From positions 1 through 64,000 of the forward strand of contig CAWIYI010000020.1 in the NCBI GenBank assembly GCA_963840245.1: a stretch of DNA of 64,000 nucleotides, written 5' to 3'. This document shows, one piece after another, positions 57,594 through 64,000 of this stretch (positions are counted from its first letter, which is position 1; every line of letters starts with the position of its first letter). The position numbers and the translations under genes were made by a program. The DNA is from Bog-473 sp963840245 (lineage in GTDB: Bacteria > Actinomycetota > Acidimicrobiia > Acidimicrobiales > RAAP-2). The notes beneath the pieces were generated by a model. That model saw nothing but the letters and a program-made list of their open reading frames with translations, ran no database searches and had not been told where the DNA came from.

Positions 57594-58826
57594 TCACCCC
57601 CTGTCAGTCGCCACTGCACCCGCCGTGACCAACCGGTTACTGCGGGCGACCTCCCCGAACCAGTGCGCGCTCGGTTTGGGCCGCCGCTCGAAGGTCCCCG
57701 GAGCCACGGCCACCAGCCCGAACTTGGGGCCGTAGCCCAGGTGCCACTCGAAATTGTCCAGCAGGCTCCACACGAAGTACCCCCGCAGGTCGATGCCCTC
57801 CCCCAGGCACCGGTGGGCGCTCCGGAGCGCATCTGACACGAAAGCGATCCGCTCGGTGTCGTCCGCGGTGGCGATGCCGTTCTCGGTCACCACGACCGGC
57901 CGCCCGCTCACGGAGGCGGCTCGGCGCACCGTGTGCTCGACCGCCTGGGGCCAGCGCTCGTCTCCCATTTGGGTCAGCGGGACATCGGGGTCGTTCGGGG
58001 CCAGTCCGTCGGGGCCGAAGTGCATGCGGGTATAACACTGCACCCCCACAAAGTCGTCGCCACCAACCGCGCGGAGAAAGACGTTCTCGAGCATCTCTTC
58101 GGCGGCATCGCGCAGAGGCTCCCCACCCTCGGTGGCGGTGATCTCCGCCATGGAGAGCGTGAGCCCGACCGGGAATTCGCCCGGCCCCGAGCGAAGGACA
58201 TCGACGGCCAGGCGATGGGCGCGCACCATCGCCTCGTTCACGGCGGCGTAGCGGGTGAAGTCCTCCTTGACCCCGGGCGGGTACTGGCCCTGGAAGTAGC
58301 CCATGACAGCGACGACGTTGGGCTCGTTGATGGTGCAGGCCCATCCGATGAGGTCGCCGAGGTGCGCCACCGCCCGCTCTACGAAGCGGGCGAAGCGGTC
58401 GGGCGCGTCGGGCGCCTCCCAACCCCCCCGCGCGGTGAGCCACCGTGGTGTCGTGAAGTGGTGGAAGGTGACGACAGGGAGGATCCCGTGCCCGTGACAG
58501 GCCGCACACATACGGCGGTAATGCTCGAGCGCCGCCAGGGAGAACTCACCTTCGGCCGGCTCGATCCGGCTCCACTCGAGCGAGAAGCGGTACGCGCCCA
58601 ACCCCATGTCGGCGACGAGCTGTATGTCCTCACGCCAGCGGTGGAACGAGTCACACGCGTCCCCACTGGGCTCGACGGTGCCCGAAGCGGGATCGTGCTC
58701 CCACGCCCACCAATCGTTGTTCACGTTGCCGCCCTCGATCTGGTGCGCTGCTGTCGCGACGCCCCAGACGAACCCCGATGGGAATTCGAGCTCGTTCTCC
58801 TTGGCCTGCTGTCTCGCTGCGGTCAC
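57594..58826 (-). CDS. Glycoside hydrolase family 1 beta-glucosidase
   Basis: Retaining glycosidase, 410 residues from GTG 58826. FPSGFVWGVATAAHQIEGGN is the family start. The acid/base Glu168 is in CTINEPN and the nucleophile Glu315 in VVTENG. The aglycone/glycone loop SLLDNFEWHLGYGPKFGLVA is present. No signal peptide, so cytoplasmic. The start is uncertain: a GTG at 58871 is also in frame. Confidence 0.93.
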   Translation of the reverse strand: MTAARQQAKENELEFPSGFVWGVATAAHQIEGGNVNNDWWAWEHDPASGTVEPSGDACDSFHRWREDIQLVADMGLGAYRFSLEWSRIEPAEGEFSLAALEHYRRMCAACHGHGILPVVTFHHFTTPRWLTARGGWEAPDAPDRFARFVERAVAHLGDLIGWACTINEPNVVAVMGYFQGQYPPGVKEDFTRYAAVNEAMVRAHRLAVDVLRSGPGEFPVGLTLSMAEITATEGGEPLRDAAEEMLENVFLRAVGGDDFVGVQCYTRMHFGPDGLAPNDPDVPLTQMGDERWPQAVEHTVRRAASVSGRPVVVTENGIATADDTERIAFVSDALRSAHRCLGEGIDLRGYFVWSLLDNFEWHLGYGPKFGLVAVAPGTFERRPKPSAHWFGEVARSNRLVTAGAVATDRG

Positions 58827-58900
58827 ACCGCCGCAGGGTAGTTGGGGTCGCGTCTCCCTGCTCTGGGGCACCCGCTCCGGCAGCCTGCGAACATGGGCGA

Positions 58901-59758
58901 ATGAGCGCGTCCTTGGAGTTCCTCGTCGACCTGCTTGACCTCGAACCCATTGAGGTCAACATCTTCCGGGGTATCCAGCCCAACGAGGAGCGCCAGCGCG
59001 TCTTCGGCGGCCAGGTAGCCGGACAGGCACTCATGGCGGCCGGGCGCACGGTGGAACACGGCCGGGTGCATTCGCTGCACTCGTACTTCCTGCGACCCGG
59101 CGACCCGAACGTTCCCATCCTCTACGAGGTCGACCGGATCCGTGACGGGCGCTCCTTCACGACCCGTCGCGTCGTCGCCGTGCAGCACGGGCGAGCCATC
59201 TTCAACCTCTCGGCCTCCTTTCACGACCTCGAGGAGGGCCTCGAGCACCAGCTCCCCATGCCCGAGGTGCCCGAGCCCGAGTCGCTGGCGCCGCTCTACG
59301 AGCGGCTGGAGCCGTGGAAGAACGAGCTGACCGATTGGTTCGACCGGCCCCACCCCATCGACCAGCGGCACATCGGCGAGCTCCCGTGGCACTCCAAGGA
59401 AAAGGGCGAGCCCTTTCAGCGCCTCTGGATCCGGGCAGACGGGGAGCTCCCCGACGACCCACTCCTCCACGCCTGCGTGGCGACCTACGCCTCGGACATG
59501 TCCCTCTTCGACACCATCCTCGCCCCGCACGACACGAGTTGGGACGACCCCGAGTTCATGGGCGCCAGCCTGGACCACTGCATGTGGTTCCACCAGCCCT
59601 TCCGGGCCGACGCGTGGCTGCTCTACGACACGGACTCACCCATCGCCGCCCAGGGTCGGGGCCTGGCTCGTGGCTTCTTGTTCGACCGGGAGGGGCGCTT
59701 GTGCGTCTCGCTCGCTCAGGAAGGGTTGGTCCGGTTGCGCACGCGGGCCGCTCGATGA
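58901..59758 (+). CDS. Acyl-CoA thioesterase II (TesB-like)
   Basis: 285 residues, two hot-dog domains. The N-terminal one has IFRGIQPNEERQRVFGGQVA, GQALMAAGRTVEHGRVHSLH and SYFLRPGDPNVPILYEVDRI. The C-terminal one has GASLDHCMWFHQPFRADAWL and GRGLARGFLFDREGRLCVSL. The catalytic triad Asp (SLDH), Ser/Thr and Gln (LAQEGLVR) is intact. ATG at 58901 matches the family start. It ends just before the gltA stop, convergent. Confidence 0.93.
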   Translation: MSASLEFLVDLLDLEPIEVNIFRGIQPNEERQRVFGGQVAGQALMAAGRTVEHGRVHSLHSYFLRPGDPNVPILYEVDRIRDGRSFTTRRVVAVQHGRAIFNLSASFHDLEEGLEHQLPMPEVPEPESLAPLYERLEPWKNELTDWFDRPHPIDQRHIGELPWHSKEKGEPFQRLWIRADGELPDDPLLHACVATYASDMSLFDTILAPHDTSWDDPEFMGASLDHCMWFHQPFRADAWLLYDTDSPIAAQGRGLARGFLFDREGRLCVSLAQEGLVRLRTRAAR

Positions 59759-59759
59759 T

Positions 59760-61034
59760 TCAGCGTGCCTGCATCGGGGTGTAGTCGCGCTGCTCAGAGC
59801 CGATGTAGAGCTGGCGCGGCCGGGAGATCTTGGAGTCCTGGTCGAGCATCTCCTGCCAGTGTGCCAGCCACCCCGCCGTCCGCGGGATGGCGAAGAGAAC
59901 GGGGAACATCTCGAGCGGGAAGCCCATGGCCTGGTAGATGAGACCCGAGTAGAAGTCCACGTTCGGGTACAACCGCCGGGACGTGAAGTACTCGTCGTTG
60001 AGCGCGATCTCCTCGAGCTTGAGGGCGATGTCGAGGAGCGGGCTCTTGCCCGTCACCTCGAACACCTCGTCGGCGGCGCGCTTGATGATCGTCGCCCGCG
60101 GGTCGTAGCTCTTGTAGACACGGTGCCCGAAGCCCTGTAACCGCTGGCCGCTCGTCCCCGCTTTGACCGTGGCGATGAAGTCCGGCACGTTCTCGATGCT
60201 CCCGATGTCGGTCAGCATCCGGATGACCGCCTCGTTGGCGCCCCCGTGACGTGGTCCGTACAGGGCGGCGGCCGCGGCGGCCGTGGCCGAGTAAGGATCG
60301 GAATGCGACGAACCGACCACGCGCATGGCCGTGGTCGAGCAGTTCTGCTCGTGGTCGGCATGCAGAATGAAGAGGATGTCCAGGGCGCGGGCCAGGACAG
60401 GGTCGGCCTCGAAGCGCGGCTCGGCGACTTTCCAGAGCATGGAGAGGAAGTTCGGAACGAAATCGAGCGAGTTGTCCGGGTAGACGAAGGGCATGCCCAC
60501 ACTGAATCGGTGCGCCGCCGCCGCCAGCGTCGGCATCTTGGCGATGAGGCGGATGATCTGCTTGTTGCGGGACTCGGGATCGAAGATGTCCTTGGCGTCG
60601 AGATAGAAGGTCGACAGGGCGGCGACGGCCGAGACCAACATCCCCATCGGGTGGGCGTCGTAGTGGAAGCCCTCGAGGAACCGCTTGCGGACGTTCTCGT
60701 GGATGAACGTGTGGTACGTGACATCGTGGCGCCACTCGGCGAACTGCTCCTCGTTGGGCAACTCGCCCTTCAGTAGGAGATAGGCCACCTCGAGGTAGGT
60801 CGAGTTTTCTGCGAGCTGCTCAATGGGATAGCCCCGGTAGCGCAGGATGCCGGCGTCCCCGTCGAGATAGGTGATGGCACTCTCGCAGGCCGCCGTCGAC
60901 ATGAAGCCGGGGTCGAAGAACCACACCCCCGGCAGGAGCTTGGCCCAGTCCTCGGCTGCGACCCCACCGTTGACGAGCGGAATCTCTATGGACTCGCCAT
61001 TGCGATTGTCCGTGATCGTGATGCTCTCGGCCAC
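59760..61034 (-). CDS. gltA: Citrate synthase
   Basis: Condenses oxaloacetate and acetyl-CoA. 424 residues, type II hexameric-type length, with GTG start and GGAGGG 8-9 nt upstream. The catalytic histidines are in YGPRHGGANEAV and GFGHRVYKSYD, and the aspartate in NVDFYSGLIYQAMG. The N-terminal beta-strand domain (MAESITITDNRNGESIEIPL) is typical. A sigma-70-like promoter precedes it. Confidence 0.96.
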   Translation of the reverse strand: MAESITITDNRNGESIEIPLVNGGVAAEDWAKLLPGVWFFDPGFMSTAACESAITYLDGDAGILRYRGYPIEQLAENSTYLEVAYLLLKGELPNEEQFAEWRHDVTYHTFIHENVRKRFLEGFHYDAHPMGMLVSAVAALSTFYLDAKDIFDPESRNKQIIRLIAKMPTLAAAAHRFSVGMPFVYPDNSLDFVPNFLSMLWKVAEPRFEADPVLARALDILFILHADHEQNCSTTAMRVVGSSHSDPYSATAAAAAALYGPRHGGANEAVIRMLTDIGSIENVPDFIATVKAGTSGQRLQGFGHRVYKSYDPRATIIKRAADEVFEVTGKSPLLDIALKLEEIALNDEYFTSRRLYPNVDFYSGLIYQAMGFPLEMFPVLFAIPRTAGWLAHWQEMLDQDSKISRPRQLYIGSEQRDYTPMQAR

Positions 61035-61072
61035 CTGAAGAGCCCTCCAGTCCCTGATTTCTGTGCGTCCCG

Positions 61073-61101
61073 ATCCTAGGACCAGGAACGGGTGGGGTCG
61101 A
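61073..61101 (-). promoter_or_regulatory. Promoter of gltA
   Basis: -10 TAGGAT (61073-61078) and -35 TCGACC (61096-61101) with a 17-bp spacer on the minus strand. Confidence 0.5.
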
Positions 61102-61135
61102 CACGCGGGTGGGCCGGGAAAGTCCTGTCCGACGC

Positions 61136-62233
61136 TCAGGTCGCGGGAGCGACCTGCAGCTGCTGCTGAACGGCCGTGCCGGCCGTGAGGGTCTGGCCGG
61201 CCGGGGGGATCACCTGGACCGTGAGCACATAGGTCGTGGACGACTTCACGCGCATGGTCACCTGTGGGAGCGTGACCGAAGCGCCCAGGGCGAGCGACGT
61301 CTCCCGGATCTGGGCAGCCGTGGCGCCGGTCGTCTGGTCGGCCAGAGAGACCCGGACCGAGACGTGCGATTCATCGGACGAACCCTGGTTGGCCACGACC
61401 ACGTTCACCCCGATCCGGGAGGTGGGGCTGAGCACGGACACGGCCGCCGAGGCGCCTTGCGGTGTCGGCAGGGCGGGCGGGCTCAGGCGCACCGTCCGCA
61501 ACACGACGTCATGCGTCGCCGACAGCGTGGGCGACGTAGCCAGGAGATCGACCTGGGCCGCGACGCTGCCGAGTTGCCAGACTTGCGGGTGGGTCACCCA
61601 GACCGACGGTGGAAGCCTCCCGTGGCCGGTCTCGACGGCCAGCGAGTGCCGCACCGAGCGGTAGAGCGCATCGGACCTGGTGAGCAACGCACCGGCCGCC
61701 GCGATGCGATTCGTTGCCTGCGTCGCTGAGAGGAGCGGGGCCCGACCTGGGCCGGCCACCGTGGTATCCGAAGGTGCGTCAGGAGCCAGAGCGGGCTGCA
61801 TGCCGAGAAACCCGTCCACGGCGGCACGGAGTTGTCTCATGGACTCGGCCCTGTCGGCGAAAACGGTGGTGAACCCGGTCGTCACGGTTCCCGATGGGGT
61901 CGCCCCGGCGGCGAGGTCCGCCCGTGATGACTGATCGGCGGTCTGCTGCACGGCGGTGTCGAGAGTCGACTGCAACCCCTGCCGGGTCTGCGCCTGCAGG
62001 TCGTTGACGACCCGGCGCACCGTCACTGAGGTCGCGTTGGACTGGTCGGCCACGACGGTGCCCTGCGCTGCCAGGGAGCGGTCGGCGTTGGCGTCATAGC
62101 CCTGCGACTGCCGCGATACCTGGGTGAGACCGCCCACAATCAATGCGAGCACGATCACCGCTGCGAGGAGCAGGATGACAGGTCGGGCCGAGGATCGACG
62201 GCGCGCGCGGCGGCGTGGCCTACGTGGCGGCAT
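61136..62233 (-). CDS. Membrane-anchored protein of unknown function
   Basis: 365 residues. The N-terminus is Arg-rich (MPPRRPRRRARRRSSARP), followed by one hydrophobic segment (VILLLAAVIVLALIVGGLTQ, about 19-38), so most of the protein is probably outside the membrane. The middle part is helical and Ala/Gln/Thr-rich. The C-terminal third (SRIGVNVVVANQGSSDESHV onward) looks like an Ig-like CARDB-type beta domain. No enzymatic motif was found. It lies between sqdB and gltA on the same strand. Confidence 0.75.
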   Translation of the reverse strand: MPPRRPRRRARRRSSARPVILLLAAVIVLALIVGGLTQVSRQSQGYDANADRSLAAQGTVVADQSNATSVTVRRVVNDLQAQTRQGLQSTLDTAVQQTADQSSRADLAAGATPSGTVTTGFTTVFADRAESMRQLRAAVDGFLGMQPALAPDAPSDTTVAGPGRAPLLSATQATNRIAAAGALLTRSDALYRSVRHSLAVETGHGRLPPSVWVTHPQVWQLGSVAAQVDLLATSPTLSATHDVVLRTVRLSPPALPTPQGASAAVSVLSPTSRIGVNVVVANQGSSDESHVSVRVSLADQTTGATAAQIRETSLALGASVTLPQVTMRVKSSTTYVLTVQVIPPAGQTLTAGTAVQQQLQVAPAT

Positions 62234-62265
62234 AGCCAGAGAAAACTACTGCGACAGCAGAGGTT

Positions 62266-63468
62266 TTACACCGCGAGGAAAGATGCGTCCGGGGTCTCCC
62301 CGGACGTGGTGAGCGTGCTGGCGCTCTTTCTCCACTGCACCGTGGGGGCGATGGCCCGAACGTCCGCCCTGCTCCGGTGACGTTCCACGAGCTGCAGGAT
62401 CTCGGCAATGACCTCGTCGGTCAGGAGGTGCGGCTGAAGGCCCAGGTCGAGGAGCTTGGTGTTGGCCGCGTTGAAGTAGTGCTCCTCGTTCTCGACCCGC
62501 GGGTTGGACAAGCCCTCCGCGATGTCGACCCGTGTCGGGCAGACTCTCTTGACCATCTGCGCCATCTCGCGCACGGAGAAGGACTCGGTGAACTGGTTGA
62601 AGACCCGGAACTCGCCGCGGTCAGCGGGGTTCTCGAGCGCCAGCGTCACGCAAGCCAGCGTGTCGCGGATGTTCAGCATGCCGCGTGTCTGGCCGCCGGC
62701 GCCGTAGACGGTCAGCGGGTGGCCCGTGACGGCCTGCACGCAGAAGCGGTTGAGCACGGTGCCGAAGACGCCGTCGTAGTCGAAGCGGGTTGCCAGCAAC
62801 GGATCGACGTCGGTCTCCTTGGTCGACTGGCCGTAGACGATCCCCTGGTTCAAGTCGGTGGCGCGCAGGCCCCAGATGCGACAACCGAACATGATGTTGT
62901 GGCTGTCATGGACCTTCGACAGGTGATAGAAGGAGCCGGGCTGCTTGGGGTAGGGCAGCACGTCGGTGCGGCCTTTGTGCGTGATCTCGATGAACCCTTC
63001 CTCGATGTCGATGTTGGGATACCCGTACTCGCCCATGGTCCCGAGCTTGACGAGGTGGATGTCCGGATCGGTCTCCTGAATGGCGTACATCACGTTCAGG
63101 TTTCCCACGACGTTGTTGACCTGCGTGTAGACGGCGTGTTCCCGGTCGATCATGGAGTACGGCGCAGATCGCTGCTCGCCGAAGTGCACGATGGCGTCGG
63201 GCTTCGCCTCGGCCACGACGCCGTAGGTGAAGGCGGCGTCGGTCAGGTTCCCGATGCGCACGTCGATGGCATGGCCGGACACCTGCTCCCAGCGCGTGAC
63301 CCGGTCCTGGAGGGAGGCGATGGGTATCAGGCTGTCGACCCCCATCTCGCGGTCGTACTCCCGGCGCACCAGATTGTCGACGACGGTGATCTCATGGCCG
63401 AGGGCCGAGAGATGCAGGGCGGTGGGCCAACCCAGGTAGCCGTCTCCTCCGAGAACCAGAATCTTCAT
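62266..63468 (-). CDS. sqdB: UDP-sulfoquinovose synthase-like epimerase
   Basis: Makes UDP-sulfoquinovose from UDP-glucose and sulfite, the head-group donor of sulfolipid. 400 residues, extended SDR. The NAD motif is LVLGGDGYLGWPTALHL. The SqdB signature is VKLGTMGEYGYPNIDIEEGF, with the catalytic Thr and the Tyr-Lys pair in YHLSKVHDSHN. ADLNQGIVYG-like TDLNQGIVYGQST follows. Tyr in GEYGYP replaces the more usual Thr. No SqdX-like glycosyltransferase is in the window. Confidence 0.88.
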   Translation of the reverse strand: MKILVLGGDGYLGWPTALHLSALGHEITVVDNLVRREYDREMGVDSLIPIASLQDRVTRWEQVSGHAIDVRIGNLTDAAFTYGVVAEAKPDAIVHFGEQRSAPYSMIDREHAVYTQVNNVVGNLNVMYAIQETDPDIHLVKLGTMGEYGYPNIDIEEGFIEITHKGRTDVLPYPKQPGSFYHLSKVHDSHNIMFGCRIWGLRATDLNQGIVYGQSTKETDVDPLLATRFDYDGVFGTVLNRFCVQAVTGHPLTVYGAGGQTRGMLNIRDTLACVTLALENPADRGEFRVFNQFTESFSVREMAQMVKRVCPTRVDIAEGLSNPRVENEEHYFNAANTKLLDLGLQPHLLTDEVIAEILQLVERHRSRADVRAIAPTVQWRKSASTLTTSGETPDASFLAV

Positions 63469-63659
63469 TTCACCCGTTTTTTCACTCAGCCCCGTCTTTG
63501 TTACGGAGTCATGTCAGCTTCATCATGGGACAAAACCCTGAATCCACGCTGTGGAGCGGCTGTAATTGGCGTGAGACCTGCGCTTTTTCGCTAGCGGGCA
63601 GCCTAAAGAGCGGGAATCCGGCGCGGGGGGATGGTGAGGTCTGCCTCGAAGGGCCCGGG

Positions 63660-64000
63660 TCAGCCCGACTCGCCCCACAGAGCCCGCCGGAGGCCCGAGG
63701 CCCTGGTGATCGGTCGCTCGATCGCGGAACGGATCGGTCCTCTGTGCCCACGAGGATCAGACGCTCCCGCGCCCGGGTGACTGCGGTGTAGAGCAGCTCT
63801 CGGGTCAGGATCCGCGAATCGAGCGCTCGGGAGGAGGAAGGCCACCACCTCGAACTGCGAACCTTGGCTCTTGTGGACGGTCATGGCGTACACGGTGTCC
63901 ACCGCGGCCAGCCGAGTGCGGGCTGACCTCGGCATGCCGATCCCGCGTCGAACGCGGCCACCATCGTCCGCCCTCCGCCTCTTCACGACGACACCGATGT
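63660..64000 (-). pseudogene. 3' end of a RecD-like helicase, multiple frameshifts, cut by the window edge
   Basis: Frame fragments together give the RecD-type C-terminus: VVVKRRRADDG, MVAAFDAGSA, then AVDTVYAMTVHKSQGSQFEV (motif V-like), LLYTAVTRARERLILVGTED (motif VI) and IERPITRASGLRRALWGESG. At least three, and probably four, frame changes occur within 340 bp: near 63960, 63940, 63825 and 63735. Each restores conserved residues when corrected. This is either a decayed gene or an error-rich stretch; other frameshifts in the window favour errors. Confidence 0.65.

Noticed and set aside
63469..63659. Small ORFs between sqdB and the recD remnant
   Set aside because: No ribosome sites or recognisable motifs; the region is best read as the sqdB upstream region plus the recD downstream region.

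Overview
The window is high-GC DNA from an actinomycete. Gene order, leaderless -10 boxes, a zinc-type S14, a CysNC fusion and an MptB-like mannosyltransferase all fit Actinomycetota. An Acidimicrobiia-like lineage is plausible, but this is inference and no 16S gene is present. Almost the whole minus strand is the classic transcription/translation super-cluster, read from right to left.

Layout, right to left on the minus strand. A tRNA-Thr, tRNA-Met, rpmG, tRNA-Trp, secE, nusG, rplK, rplA, rplJ, rplL block (53.8-49.2 kb) is followed by rpoB and rpoC (48.9-41.2 kb). At 41-25 kb, where rpoC is normally followed by rpsL, there is an accessory block on both strands. It holds sulfate activation genes (cysD, cysNC) and a set matching the ethylmalonyl-CoA pathway: acetyl-CoA acetyltransferase, 3-hydroxybutyryl-CoA dehydrogenase, crotonyl-CoA carboxylase/reductase, a VOC epimerase, ethylmalonyl-CoA mutase and an acyl-CoA carboxylase beta subunit. 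It also holds lysC, two cyclophilins, a SixA-like phosphatase and a peptidase-S51-like protein that lacks its serine. The str, S10, spc and alpha operons follow without interruption (25.4-4.4 kb), then truA, rplM-rpsI, glmM and a glmS cut by the left edge.

The right end (53.9-64 kb) is mixed: a GNAT acetyltransferase, an MptB-like mannosyltransferase, tRNA-Tyr, a YajQ protein, a GtrA protein, a GH1 beta-glucosidase, a TesB thioesterase, citrate synthase, a membrane-anchored unknown, a UDP-sulfoquinovose synthase and a broken recD 3' end.

Three themes run through the window. First, at least eleven genes, several of them essential, carry single-base frameshifts whose correction restores normal family length and termini; this looks like a consensus error profile rather than biology. 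Second, S3, S17, L22, L29, L10 and NusG all carry long acidic Ala/Glu/Asp-rich extensions. Third, the acetyl-CoA assimilation genes share a palindromic operator, and two gene-free gaps share an unexplained inverted-repeat element.
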